Shown here: positions 1 to 7,546 of the stretch, one piece after another
Layout: each line of letters opens with the position of its first letter
How positions within the stretch are numbered: position 1 is the stretch's first letter
Assembly (NCBI RefSeq): GCF_000702205.1
Contig: NZ_JNKW01000016.1
Span: forward strand, 1-41,091
Origin: Lachnospira multipara LB2003
Lineage (GTDB): Bacteria > Bacillota > Clostridia > Lachnospirales > Lachnospiraceae
Reading direction: 5' to 3'
Length of the DNA stretch: 41,091 nucleotides
Notes under the pieces: generated by a model
What the model saw: the letters and a program-made list of their open reading frames with translations, nothing else
What the model was told of the DNA's origin: nothing
Databases searched by the model: none
Position numbers and translations under genes: made by a program

Positions 1-93
1 CGATGGACACCTTTGTCCTTGGCTGTATCCTTCCCACTACTAGGGCGGATTAGGGACTTTCACCCATTAGAAAACGTGCGCCGCAAGGCGCAC
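1..93 (-). mobile_element. Group II intron, 5' end (domain I start), partial, IIC-like
   Basis: Read on the minus strand, the segment begins with GTGCGCC at 93 and runs off the window edge. GTGCG matches the group II intron 5' consensus. It folds at once into a 7-bp hairpin (GTGCGCC, TTGC, GGCGCAC), followed by GGGTGAAAGTCCC and later AGGACAAAGGTGTCC. These blocks resemble my recollection of the start of domain I of the Oceanobacillus iheyensis IIC intron. The insertion point is 9 nt past the base of the efp terminator stem, which is the usual target of subgroup IIC introns. No reading frame lies within this stub. The intron identity is a pattern match from memory and has not been tested against a database. 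Confidence 0.8.
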
Positions 94-95
94 TG

Positions 96-130
96 CAAAA
101 AAACACCAGATTCAAAAATGAATCTGGTGT
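96..130 (-). terminator. Intrinsic terminator of efp
   Basis: On the minus strand, ACACCAGATTCA and TGAATCTGGTGT form a perfect 12-bp stem around a TTTT loop, followed by a run of six T. It lies 23 bp past the efp stop codon. A group II intron begins within the tail, 9 nt past the stem. Confidence 0.9.
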
Positions 131-153
131 AAATTAATATAAATTATATATGA

Positions 154-711
154 TTATGCTCTTGAAAGATATTCGCCTGTACGTGTATCAATCTTGATTG
201 TATCACCCTGGTTAACGAATAATGGAACATTAATCTTAGCGCCTGTTTCAAGGATAGCTGGCTTTGTAGCACCTGTAGCTGTATCACCCTTAACGCCTGG
301 TTCTGATTCTGTAATTAAAAGCTCAACTGTAATAGGTGGCTCAATTGAGAATACATTACCTTCATGTGAACATAGCTTAACTAATTCATTCTCCTTAACG
401 AACTTAAGTGAATCACCAACATTCTCCTTAGATAAAGCGATCTGATCATATGTTTCTGTATTCATGAAGTAGAATAAATCTCCATCAGCGTAAAGATACT
501 GATATTCCTTCTTCTCGATATGAGCTAAATCAAATTTTTCTGTTGGTCTGAAAGACTTTTCAACAACACCACCAGAAACGATATTCTTTAACTTTGTTCT
601 AACAAAAGCTGCGCCCTTACCTGGCTTTACATGCTGGAATTCAATAATCTGCCAAATGTTTCCATCCATCTGAATTGTAATACCATTCTTAAAATCACCT
701 GCTGTAACCAT
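154..711 (-). CDS. efp: Translation elongation factor P
   Basis: EF-P (185 aa, normal length) binds ribosomes stalled on polyproline stretches, between the P and E sites, and promotes peptide bond formation in the cytoplasm. The three domains are in the usual order: an N-terminal KOW-like domain (about 1-62), a central OB domain and a C-terminal OB domain ending in the conserved [12 protein letters not shown]. The tip loop KPGKGAAF carries Lys32, the position modified in Bacillus subtilis EF-P. AGGAGG lies 10 nt before the ATG. It is the last gene downstream of nrdR-yqeG-aroEK-aroQ but appears to have its own promoter at the end of aroQ, and it ends at a strong terminator. Confidence 0.97.
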   Translation of the reverse strand: MVTAGDFKNGITIQMDGNIWQIIEFQHVKPGKGAAFVRTKLKNIVSGGVVEKSFRPTEKFDLAHIEKKEYQYLYADGDLFYFMNTETYDQIALSKENVGDSLKFVKENELVKLCSHEGNVFSIEPPITVELLITESEPGVKGDTATGATKPAILETGAKINVPLFVNQGDTIKIDTRTGEYLSRA

Positions 712-814
712 GCTTGGTAAACCTCCTAAATAAAATCAATCATATTATCTGTTAAAAATAATCTATAAATCTTAGAAAAGATTTCCCCTCCTAAGATACG
801 CAATAACCTTATTA

Positions 815-843
815 ATTTTATACTAATAGTCGGCATTTGGCAA
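815..843 (-). promoter_or_regulatory. Probable efp promoter
   Basis: On the minus strand, TTGCCA (838-843) and TAAAAT (815-820) are separated by 17 bp. The -35 touches the end of aroQ, and the predicted start near 808 gives a leader of about 95 nt. The leader contains a small hairpin (767-784, AAATCTT/AAGATTT). This is a sequence match only. Confidence 0.55.
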
Positions 844-1287
844 CTATTTTTTCTTAACCAAATCCACAATAGCCTCTAGAGCTAACAAATATCCATTTAA
901 TCCAAGACCAACAATTTGACCAACACATGTTGGTGCTGTTACGCTTGTATGTCTAAATTCTTCTCTTTTATGAATATTAGAAATATGCACTTCTATCTTA
1001 GGAATCTGCTCAACTGATGATAGAGCATCTCTAATTGCATATGAGTAATGTGTATAAGCTCCAGGATTTATTACTATTCCATCAACCTTCTCATAGAAAG
1101 CCTCCTGAATCTTATCTATTATTTCTCCTTCATGATTTGACTGAAAAACTTCCACATCAATGCCTAAATTCTGTGCTTTATTTTCAATCATAGATACTAA
1201 AGAATCGTAGTTATTCTCGCCATAAATACCTTTTTCTCTTATTCCTAAAAAATTAATATTAGGTCCATTAATTACTAAAATCTTCAT
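844..1287 (-). CDS. aroQ: 3-dehydroquinate dehydratase, type II
   Basis: The gene encodes a 147-residue type II dehydroquinase, which converts 3-dehydroquinate to 3-dehydroshikimate in the shikimate pathway; the family forms a cytosolic dodecamer. Visible signatures are the opening INGPNINFLGIRE, the GIYG lid with the catalytic Tyr, the FQSNHEGEIID block, INPGAYTHYS, and EVHISNIHKREEFRHTS with the catalytic His. The longest open frame begins 17 codons earlier, but AAAGGTG precedes the ATG at 1287 and family members begin at this MKILVINGP. It starts 7 bp after the aroEK stop, so the two shikimate genes are co-transcribed. Confidence 0.96.
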   Translation of the reverse strand: MKILVINGPNINFLGIREKGIYGENNYDSLVSMIENKAQNLGIDVEVFQSNHEGEIIDKIQEAFYEKVDGIVINPGAYTHYSYAIRDALSSVEQIPKIEVHISNIHKREEFRHTSVTAPTCVGQIVGLGLNGYLLALEAIVDLVKKK

Positions 1288-1294
1288 TAATTTA

Positions 1295-2653
1295 TCACCT
1301 TTCAATCTCTTTATACATTCTATCCATATTGCCATCATTAGTATTTACAATAACTGTAGCCGCTGTTCTATAGATATCTTCTCTTCTTGCCATTAAATCA
1401 TCTATTTTATCGCTTAAATTAGAGCCTTTAAGTAAAGGTCTATTAGTATCATTAGCTAATCGTTTCATTAGTTCAGCCTTTGAAGTTTCAAGATAAACTA
1501 CTTTTCCCATAGATTTTAAAATCCTAACATTCTCCTCTTTAACAGCTAAGCCGCCACCAACAGAAATTACTGTATTGTTAAGACTTTTACTTAATTCCTT
1601 AATAGTGCTTGTCTCAAGGTCTCTAAAGTATTTTTCTCCATCCTTTTCAAAAATCTCATTAATAGTTCTATGCTCTTTCTTTTCTATTAATTCGTCTGTA
1701 TCTATAAAATCCATATTTTTATTTTTGCTAATCCATTTACCAAAAGTTGTCTTACCACTTCCCATAAATCCTATAAGAATAATATTTCCTGCCATGTTAG
1801 CCTGCATTTTTTCATAAATGAATTGACTACTGCTTTGTGAAATTTGGCTCCCAGACCACAATTCATAGGCGCATATAGCTTGATATAGAAGCATTTTTAA
1901 TCCGTTGTAGCTTTTAACTCCTGCCCTATTACAAGCCTTCATAAAGGCGGTATTAGCTGGGTTATAAATTATATCAACTCCTACTTCTAGCTTCTTATAA
2001 AAGGCTTCATCACTAATAATTACATCTTCTACATTAGGATATAAGCCAACACTTGAGCACTGAATACATATGCAATCATCCTCATCAATCTTAGTATAAT
2101 CACTAAGCTTAAGAGCTTTAACCAGATCCTTTTTAAAATAACTATTAACTGCCTCTTTTATGGACTCTGCCTTATTAATTGTACGATTTAATACATAAAC
2201 TTTCTTAGCATTTCTACTAGCACATAAAAAAGCTATAGCTCTTGCAGCTCCTCCTGCTCCAAGAATTATACATGTCCTATTAGATAATGTTATCCCTTCA
2301 TCCATTAACTCTCTTTCAAGTCCTAGGATATCTGTATTATATCCTTTAAATCCATCATCAGTTCTAACCAAGGTATTTACTGCCCCTATAGCCTTTGCTA
2401 ATGGATCAATACTAGTAAGATAGTCAATTACCTCTGATTTGTAAGGTACCGTTACATTTAAACCTAATACATTTAATGCATAGGCTCCCCTAATAGCATC
2501 AGCCACACCATTTTTTTCTACCTTAAAAGTTGTATAAACATAGTCATCCTCATTAAGACTAGCCAAGGTATTGTGAATTAGTGGCGATATTGAATGCTCC
2601 ACCGGGTTTCCTATAAGTCCTAAAACTCTAGTTGTTCCCTTTACTTCTTTCAT
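1295..2653 (-). CDS. Fused shikimate dehydrogenase / shikimate kinase (AroE-AroK)
   Basis: This 452-residue protein joins two non-adjacent shikimate pathway enzymes. Residues about 1-285 are AroE: GNPVEHSISP with the shikimate-binding Ser pair, Lys72 in NVTVPYKSE, Asp108 in GYNTDILG, and the NADP-binding LGAGGAARA. Residues about 289-452 are AroK: Walker A GFMGSGKTT (295-303), the DTDEL shikimate-binding block, FRDLE, SVGGG and the lid Arg in NRPLL. AroE makes shikimate and AroK phosphorylates it, so the chain would carry out consecutive steps. GAAGAAGG precedes the chosen ATG at 2653. The start overlaps the end of the upstream HAD gene by 26 bp, which implies translational coupling. No internal frameshift or stop separates the domains. 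Confidence 0.93.
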   Translation of the reverse strand: MKEVKGTTRVLGLIGNPVEHSISPLIHNTLASLNEDDYVYTTFKVEKNGVADAIRGAYALNVLGLNVTVPYKSEVIDYLTSIDPLAKAIGAVNTLVRTDDGFKGYNTDILGLERELMDEGITLSNRTCIILGAGGAARAIAFLCASRNAKKVYVLNRTINKAESIKEAVNSYFKKDLVKALKLSDYTKIDEDDCICIQCSSVGLYPNVEDVIISDEAFYKKLEVGVDIIYNPANTAFMKACNRAGVKSYNGLKMLLYQAICAYELWSGSQISQSSSQFIYEKMQANMAGNIILIGFMGSGKTTFGKWISKNKNMDFIDTDELIEKKEHRTINEIFEKDGEKYFRDLETSTIKELSKSLNNTVISVGGGLAVKEENVRILKSMGKVVYLETSKAELMKRLANDTNRPLLKGSNLSDKIDDLMARREDIYRTAATVIVNTNDGNMDRMYKEIER

Positions 2654-3158
2654 TTTCCTTCTTCCTTTTAAACCTTTTGTAAGACCTAAGAACAATCCAT
2701 TCAAGTCTTCTTTTTAATACTATCTGAATCTCTTCATGCTTTGCAATAGGTTTTACTAAAATCGAATAAATACCTGCTCTATTGGCTCCCCAAACATCTG
2801 TAAAAATCTGATCTCCTACAAAAAATGTCTCATTAGTCTTAGTCTTCATAATGCTCATTGCTTTGTAATAATTTTTTGGATTAGGCTTTCCTGCCTTACT
2901 TACATATTTAGAGTCTGCAGCAATAGCTAGTGGCCTTACTCTTTCCTCATCATTATTAGAAATAATACATGTTTCAAATCCAATCTCATGTAATCTCTTA
3001 AATAAATTTTTGCATCTTTCATCAACTGGTGCATCATGTTCTACCAAGGTATTATCTATATCAAAGATAATGCCTCTATAACCTGCGTTATAGAGGCCCT
3101 CATAATCTATTTTGTAAGCAGAATCAATATACACATCTGGAAAAAACCTTTTTAACAT
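2628..3158 (-). CDS. YqeG-family HAD IIIA-type phosphatase
   Basis: This 176-residue HAD-superfamily phosphatase has the nucleophile motif FDIDNTLV (Asp33, Asp35), a motif II Ser/Asn region (CIISNNDEERV) and a C-terminal FVGDQIFTDVWGANRAG acidic motif. It matches YqeG of B. subtilis, a conserved Firmicutes family whose substrate I do not know; phosphatidylglycerophosphate phosphatase activity has been shown for distant relatives. AAGGAG precedes the ATG. It lies 27 bp after nrdR and overlaps aroEK by 26 bp, in the middle of the operon. In many Firmicutes yqeG is next to aroE, so this context is ordinary. Confidence 0.9.
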   Translation of the reverse strand: MLKRFFPDVYIDSAYKIDYEGLYNAGYRGIIFDIDNTLVEHDAPVDERCKNLFKRLHEIGFETCIISNNDEERVRPLAIAADSKYVSKAGKPNPKNYYKAMSIMKTKTNETFFVGDQIFTDVWGANRAGIYSILVKPIAKHEEIQIVLKRRLEWIVLRSYKRFKRKKENERSKGNN

Positions 3159-3185
3159 AAAAACTCCTTGTATTACTTTGTTTGC

Positions 3186-3632
3186 TTACTTTAAAATCTT
3201 CTTAATCTCATCCATAAATGTATTAACATCCTTGAATTCTCGATATACTGACGCAAATCTAACGTAAGCAACCTCATCTGTATCTTTTAATTTATCCATT
3301 ACAATTTCGCCAATTGTATTAGTTGAGATTTCTTTCTCACCCATATTAAATATTGTATTTTCAATTTCGTCAACCATGGAATTTATCTTAGACATTGAAA
3401 CAGGTCTTTTATGACACGATCTAACTATACCTGCAACAATTTTTTCTCTATCATAAGGTTCTCTATTGTTGTCCTTTTTTATAACAATTAAGGGAAGGGT
3501 CTCAACCTTCTCATAGGTTGTAAATCTCTTGCCACAGACCTCACACTGACGACGTCTTCTAATTGAGCTATCATCTGTTGGTCTTGAATCAATTACTTTA
3601 GTATTGTCATTACCACAATAAGGACACTTCAT
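3186..3632 (-). CDS. nrdR: Transcriptional repressor NrdR
   Basis: NrdR (148 aa) represses ribonucleotide reductase genes when its ATP-cone domain senses high dATP/ATP. The N-terminal zinc ribbon shows CPYCG at residues 3-7 and a second pair in CEVCGKRF, with the basic [14 protein letters not shown] segment between. The ATP-cone follows ([17 protein letters not shown] onward). A longer frame opens with TTG five codons earlier, but GGAGGTG sits 7 nt before the ATG at 3632 and the protein then begins MKCPYCG, as in the family. It is the first gene of the nrdR-yqeG-aroEK-aroQ operon, behind a near-consensus promoter. Its likely target in this window is nrdG. Confidence 0.96.
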   Translation of the reverse strand: MKCPYCGNDNTKVIDSRPTDDSSIRRRRQCEVCGKRFTTYEKVETLPLIVIKKDNNREPYDREKIVAGIVRSCHKRPVSMSKINSMVDEIENTIFNMGEKEISTNTIGEIVMDKLKDTDEVAYVRFASVYREFKDVNTFMDEIKKILK

Positions 3633-3664
3633 ATTTAACACCTCCAAGCCCTTTTATTAAATTA

Positions 3665-3693
3665 ATTATAAATAAAATTAGAATTTTCGTCAA
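3665..3693 (-). promoter_or_regulatory. Promoter of the nrdR operon
   Basis: On the minus strand, TTGACG (3688-3693), a 17-bp spacer and TATAAT (3665-3670) make a near-consensus sigma-A promoter about 33 bp before the nrdR start. Confidence 0.78.
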
Positions 3694-3711
3694 ACTTTTT
3701 GTCCAAAAAAA

Positions 3712-3726
3712 TGTATATTTTATACA
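3712..3726. promoter_or_regulatory. Palindrome in the nrdR / lactonase divergent region, candidate operator
   Basis: TGTATATTTTATACA is a 6+6 inverted repeat with a TTT centre, about 20 bp upstream of the nrdR -35 and between two divergent genes. It could be an operator, but the region is very AT-rich and the regulator is unknown. Confidence 0.35.
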
Positions 3727-3896
3727 AAAAACTATACACTTAACATTATTAGTTTTGTTAAAAAATTAACCTTGTGCTATTGAAAAAAAGCTGTTGTTGA
3801 ATTAAAATTACAATAGATTGTTTTTATCCGTGACTTAATTACAATGGGGTTTTTATTTTCATGGGTACAATACTGCATTATTATTGGAGGAACACT

Positions 3897-4946
3897 ATGA
3901 GTAAAAAATATGTAGCATATGTTGGAACATACACACAAGAAAAAAGTAAAGGCATTCATATATATGACTTAGATGTTGATAATGGACGCATTGAAGAAAG
4001 AGATGAAATCGAAATTGATAATCCATCTTATGTTACTACATCAAGTGATAAAAAATTCTTATATTCAATTTGTGACCAAGGTGTAACTTCTTTCAAGATC
4101 TTAGAAGATGGCTCACTAAAGAAGCTAAATACTGCTTCTATTAACGGCATGAGAGGATGTTGCATAGTTGTTACTAAGGACAATAAATTCCTTATTGTTT
4201 CTGGTTACCATGATGGTAAGATTACAGTTCTTAAGATTAAGGCTGATGGCTCTATTGGTGCCATTGCTGATGAAGTATTTCATAAGGGTATGGGTAGCAT
4301 TGCAGAACGTAATTCTAGACCACATATTAGCTCTTTATCATTTACTCCTGATGAAGATTTATTATGTGCTTGTGATTTAGGTATTGATCAGATTAAATTA
4401 TATGAATTCAATCATAAAACTGGTAAAATTAAGCTCTATGATATTATTCGTTCTCAACAAGAATCTGCACCTCGTCAGATTTTATTTAGTGAAGATGGTC
4501 GATTTGCTTATGTTGTATGTGAACTTAAAAATTATATTAATGTTTATTCATACGACAAGAATTCAGATAAGAACAGATTTGAATTAATCCAGAATATCTT
4601 TACAGTACGTAAGGATCACAAATCTAACAGTGCAGCAGCTTATATTAAATTTACTAATTCTGGTAAGAATTTACTTTGCTCTAATGCAGGTGATGACACA
4701 CTTACTGTATACAGCGTAGATAAAAGATCTGGTAAATTATCAGCTCTTAACTCTCTTCCTGTAAGTGGTGAATATCCTAAATATGTTAATGTCTTCCCTG
4801 ATGACAAGCATGTATTATGTATGAATAACGAGAATAACACAATTACTATTTTTACAGTTCACTATGATAAAGGTCTTATTGTTATGAATGGCAAACCAAT
4901 TAAGGTTTCTCGTCCTAACAATATGGAAATCGTTGCACTAGACTAA
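3897..4946 (+). CDS. Lactonase family beta-propeller protein (6-phosphogluconolactonase-like)
   Basis: This 349-residue protein has the repeated blade pattern of the 7-bladed lactonase family: YVGTYT at the N terminus, then units built on 'N.PSYVTTS.DKKFLYS', 'RPHISSLSFTPDE.LL.ACDLG', 'SAAAYIKFTNSGKNLLCSN' and 'YPKYVNVFPDDKHV'. E. coli Pgl of this fold hydrolyses 6-phosphogluconolactone, but many family members act on other substrates or are uncharacterised, so the reaction is inferred. No signal peptide is visible. The longest frame starts 12 codons earlier; GGAGG lies 6 nt before the ATG at 3897 and the family-typical KKYVAYVGTYT follows. It is monocistronic, divergent from nrdR, and ends at an intrinsic terminator. 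Confidence 0.85.
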   Translation: MSKKYVAYVGTYTQEKSKGIHIYDLDVDNGRIEERDEIEIDNPSYVTTSSDKKFLYSICDQGVTSFKILEDGSLKKLNTASINGMRGCCIVVTKDNKFLIVSGYHDGKITVLKIKADGSIGAIADEVFHKGMGSIAERNSRPHISSLSFTPDEDLLCACDLGIDQIKLYEFNHKTGKIKLYDIIRSQQESAPRQILFSEDGRFAYVVCELKNYINVYSYDKNSDKNRFELIQNIFTVRKDHKSNSAAAYIKFTNSGKNLLCSNAGDDTLTVYSVDKRSGKLSALNSLPVSGEYPKYVNVFPDDKHVLCMNNENNTITIFTVHYDKGLIVMNGKPIKVSRPNNMEIVALD

Positions 4947-4980
4947 GAATAACTAGCAAGAATACTTAACTACAACTATA

Positions 4981-5018
4981 AGAATCAAAGTTCCCCTATG
5001 GGAATTTTGATTCTTTTT
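4981..5018 (+). terminator. Intrinsic terminator after the lactonase-family gene
   Basis: AGAATCAAAGTTCCC pairs with GGGAATTTTGATTCT (15 bp, one G-T pair) around a CTAT loop, followed by a T run. It separates the gene from pyrB. Confidence 0.88.
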
Positions 5019-5039
5019 TGTATTTTTTTTAAATTTTGA

Positions 5040-5068
5040 TTGATTATTGTAAAAATTAATAGTAGAAT
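5040..5068 (+). promoter_or_regulatory. Probable pyrBI promoter
   Basis: TTGATT (5040-5045) and TAGAAT (5063-5068) are 17 bp apart, giving a leader of about 40 nt before pyrB. The leader is too short for a PyrR-type attenuator, and no terminator hairpin lies between promoter and start. Confidence 0.5.
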
Positions 5069-5116
5069 ATTGAAGATTAAGAAATCAATAACACTATAAT
5101 AACTTTTGGAGGCAAT

Positions 5117-6034
5117 ATGAAACATTTACTTAGTCCGCTAGATTTAAGTTTAGAAGAACTTGATAACTTACTTGATTTAGCTAGAGATATTTCTCACAAC
5201 CCAGATAAGTATTCTAAACGTTGTGAAGGCAAAAAATTAGCAACTCTTTTCTATGAACCTAGTACAAGAACCCGATTAAGTTTTGAAGCTGCGATGCTTA
5301 ACTTAGGAGGGTCTGTATTAGGTTTTTCTTCTGCCAATTCCTCATCGGCATCTAAAGGCGAAAGTGTTGCAGATACAATTAGAGTAATTTCTTGTTATGC
5401 AGATATAGCTGCTATGAGACATCCAAAGGAAGGTGCACCGATGGTTGCTGCTTCTGTTTCTAGAATTCCTGTTATTAATGCAGGTGATGGTGGTCATCAG
5501 CATCCTACACAAACTCTTACAGATTTAATGACAATTAGAGAACTTGGTGGTTCCTTAAACAATTTCACTATTGGCCTTTGTGGCGATCTTAAATTTGGAC
5601 GTACTGTTCATTCACTTATTAGTTCATTGGTTAGATATTCTAACATCAAATTCGTTCTTATTTCTCCTAAAGAACTTAGAATTCCAGATTATATTAGAGA
5701 TGATGTTTTAAAAGCAAATAACTGTGATTTCGTTGAAGTTGAAAGCTTAGATGAAGTTATGCCAGAACTTGACTTCTTATATATGACAAGAGTTCAAAGA
5801 GAAAGATTCTTCTCTGAAGATGAATACTTAAGAATGAAAGGTTTCTATGTACTTGATAAGGCTAAGATGGCTATGGCTAAGGAAAGCATGTATGTATTAC
5901 ACCCACTTCCAAGAGTTAACGAAATCTCAGTAGAAGTTGATGATGATCCAAGAGCTGCATACTTTAAACAGGCAAAATACGGTGTATATGTAAGAATGGC
6001 TCTTATCCTTACACTTCTAGGACTTGACAAGTAA
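5117..6034 (+). CDS. pyrB: Aspartate carbamoyltransferase, catalytic chain
   Basis: PyrB (305 aa) condenses carbamoyl phosphate and aspartate to N-carbamoyl-aspartate, the committed step of pyrimidine synthesis. The carbamoyl-phosphate site STRTR is at 49-53. The [14 protein letters not shown] block, the aspartate-loop segment MTRVQRERF and HPLPRVNEI are intact. GGAGG precedes the ATG. pyrI follows after 119 bp, so the enzyme is expected to be the class B catalytic/regulatory holoenzyme (two trimers plus three dimers), unlike the PyrI-less PyrB of Bacillus. Confidence 0.97.
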   Translation: MKHLLSPLDLSLEELDNLLDLARDISHNPDKYSKRCEGKKLATLFYEPSTRTRLSFEAAMLNLGGSVLGFSSANSSSASKGESVADTIRVISCYADIAAMRHPKEGAPMVAASVSRIPVINAGDGGHQHPTQTLTDLMTIRELGGSLNNFTIGLCGDLKFGRTVHSLISSLVRYSNIKFVLISPKELRIPDYIRDDVLKANNCDFVEVESLDEVMPELDFLYMTRVQRERFFSEDEYLRMKGFYVLDKAKMAMAKESMYVLHPLPRVNEISVEVDDDPRAAYFKQAKYGVYVRMALILTLLGLDK

Positions 6035-6153
6035 AATTTACACACATATATAAGCTAAATATATCAATTAATAGGTAAAGAATAAGACATTAGCTAATGT
6101 AGTCGGGTTTTAGCACAATCTTATGCTTTTACTTACACAAAAAGGAGATCATT

Positions 6154-6579
6154 ATGTTAAACGTTGGACAGTTAAACGAAGGTTTCGTTCTTGACCACAT
6201 TGAAGCTGGTAAAGCAATGGAAATCTATAATAAATTAGGACTTGGCTTACTTGATTGTCAGGTTGCCATTATTAAAAATGCTCGTTCTAATAAAATGGGT
6301 AAAAAAGATATTATTAAGATTGAGGGTGGCCTTGATTTAGTTGATCTTGATGCCTTAGGCTTTATTGATCACTCTATAACAGTTAATGTTATAAAGGATG
6401 GAGAAATCGTTGAAAAGAAGACTCTTTCTCTTCCTAAGGAAATTACTAACATAATCTTTTGTAATAATCCACGTTGTATTACATCAATTGAACAGGGATT
6501 AAAGCATGTATTTTTCTTAGCTGATGAAGAAAAGCAGGTTTATAGATGCAAGTATTGTGAAGAAAAATATAATAGATAA
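6154..6579 (+). CDS. pyrI: Aspartate carbamoyltransferase, regulatory chain
   Basis: PyrI (141 aa, slightly shorter than the E. coli chain of about 153) carries the allosteric nucleotide site in its N-terminal half and a C-terminal zinc domain. The four zinc Cys are visible as CNNPRC (Cys103, Cys108) and CKYC (Cys132, Cys135). It assembles with PyrB and tunes activity to CTP/UTP/ATP. AAAAGGAG lies 7 nt before the ATG. The 119-bp gap after pyrB contains a small palindrome (ACATTAGCTAATGT) but no clear terminator. The transcript ends in the shared terminator with rnpB. Confidence 0.95.
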   Translation: MLNVGQLNEGFVLDHIEAGKAMEIYNKLGLGLLDCQVAIIKNARSNKMGKKDIIKIEGGLDLVDLDALGFIDHSITVNVIKDGEIVEKKTLSLPKEITNIIFCNNPRCITSIEQGLKHVFFLADEEKQVYRCKYCEEKYNR

Positions 6580-6584
6580 AAAAC

Positions 6585-6611
6585 AAAAAGCACCTCTACG
6601 AGGTGCTTTTT
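6585..6611. terminator. Bidirectional terminator between pyrI and rnpB
   Basis: AAAAAGCACCTC, a TACG centre and GAGGTGCTTTTT form a symmetric stem with T runs on both strands. It serves convergent pyrI (plus) and rnpB (minus). Confidence 0.9.
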
Positions 6612-6623
6612 ATATATTATTAA

Positions 6624-6968
6624 GAGCAAAACTATAAGCCGGGTTATGTCGAATTACTTCGTGATGATCATCTATCTAGTCCTACTGTTACCAATAGGCT
6701 CAAGCGACCTACCTAAAACACGTCGGGCAAACGTATTGTTTTTACTCGGTCTTGCTTCGGATGGGGTTTACATAGCCAATGTTGTTACCAACAAAGCGGT
6801 GGTCTCTTAAGCCACCTTTCCACCCTTACCATTGCTGGCGGTATATTTCTGTTGCACTAGCCTTGGAGTCGCCTCCACCGGACGTTATCCGGCATCCTGC
6901 CCTATGAAGCCCGGACTTTCCTCACCTACTCCCTTTCGAGATTGTAGCCGCGATCATCTGTCTTACTC
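6624..6968 (-). ncRNA. rnpB: RNase P RNA, class A
   Basis: This is the catalytic RNA that removes 5' leaders from pre-tRNAs. On the minus strand, conserved blocks appear in order: GAGGAAAGTCCGGGCTTC, GTGCAACAGAAATATACCGCC, GGTAAGGGTGGAAAGGTG, GTAAACCCCATCC...GCAAGACC and the 3' block ACATAACCCGGCTTAT. The ends are set by a P1 helix in which GAGTAAGAC (6960-6968) pairs with GTTTTGCTC (6624-6632), giving about 345 nt. The form is class A, not the Bacillus class B type. No clear promoter is seen just upstream; the 75-bp repeat and the PilZ gene lie there instead. Confidence 0.95.
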
Positions 6969-7005
6969 CATAATAAATCTTAAATTATCTCTTACGCTCC
7001 TTATG

Positions 7006-7080
7006 GAAGCTCTCGCATTAGAATTGCCCTTGGCAATCTGCTCGAGCCTACATGGCAACTGCTTCGCAGTTGTCACAACT
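7006..7080 (-). repeat. 75-bp palindromic intergenic repeat, copy 1
   Basis: This copy is nearly identical to 11244-11317 (one substitution and one indel). On the minus strand it starts one nucleotide after the PilZ stop codon with AGTTGTGACAACT, then CAACTGC/GCAGTTG (GAA loop), GCTCGAGC and ATTGCC/GGCAAT (AAG loop). It may be a REP-like mobile repeat or an RNA-processing or stability element; neither can be settled from two copies. Confidence 0.85.
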
Positions 7081-7081
7081 A

Positions 7082-7441
7082 TTAAGAAACGCACTTAGAT
7101 TCATAAACTAACTGGTATACATCAATCTTAAATTGATCTTCACTTGTAATACCAATGAATCTACAACCATAAGTTGTCTCTGGTTCGCCTAAATTCTCCA
7201 TACGTACAATTTCGATAATAGCCTCAAAGCATTCTTTATTATCTAATGTAATAATTGTATCGTGGTAAGTATTTAGCTTAAAGTTCCTGTCTGACTTAAA
7301 CGCTATTCCATCTCTAGAGATATTAAGTGTATTAACAGCAACTGCTCTACCAGAAATTCCTGTAACAAAATTGTCCCCTAATTGTTTCAATGAAATAACC
7401 ACGTCGATGTCAGTCCTCTTAGACTTTCTTCTCTCAACCAT
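7082..7441 (-). CDS. PilZ-domain protein (putative c-di-GMP receptor)
   Basis: This 119-residue single-domain PilZ protein has both halves of the cyclic-di-GMP signature: RxxxR at Arg5-Arg9 (RKSKR) and NxSxxG at 40-45 (NISRDG), so it should bind c-di-GMP. Single-domain PilZ proteins usually act as adaptors for motility, adhesion or polysaccharide export, but no partner is encoded nearby. GGAGG lies 8 nt before the ATG, and a TTGTTT/TAAAAT promoter lies 38 bp upstream. Its stop codon is followed directly by the 75-bp repeat and then rnpB on the same strand, so co-transcription with rnpB is possible. Confidence 0.88.
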   Translation of the reverse strand: MVERRKSKRTDIDVVISLKQLGDNFVTGISGRAVAVNTLNISRDGIAFKSDRNFKLNTYHDTIITLDNKECFEAIIEIVRMENLGEPETTYGCRFIGITSEDQFKIDVYQLVYESKCVS

Positions 7442-7478
7442 CTACGTTACCTCCATATTGTCCTCTCTACTTTATATT

Positions 7479-7507
7479 ATTTTAACATTGAAAAGAAATT
7501 TAAACAA
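7479..7507 (-). promoter_or_regulatory. Probable promoter of the PilZ gene
   Basis: On the minus strand, TTGTTT (7502-7507), a 17-bp spacer and TAAAAT (7479-7484) lie between queA and the PilZ gene. Confidence 0.55.
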
Positions 7508-7546
7508 TACAAATTTATGTACTTTTGTTATTTAAAATATAATTTA

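Noticed and set aside
194-445. 83-residue plus-strand open frame opposite efp
   Set aside because: It lies wholly within efp and its composition is explained by the efp codons in the other strand.
3777-3959. 60-residue minus-strand open frame at the lactonase start
   Set aside because: It is AT-rich, has no ribosome binding site, and overlaps the promoter and start of a well-supported gene.
6832-7098. 88-residue plus-strand open frame
   Set aside because: It is antisense to RNase P RNA and runs across the 75-bp repeat; no ribosome binding site or family resemblance.
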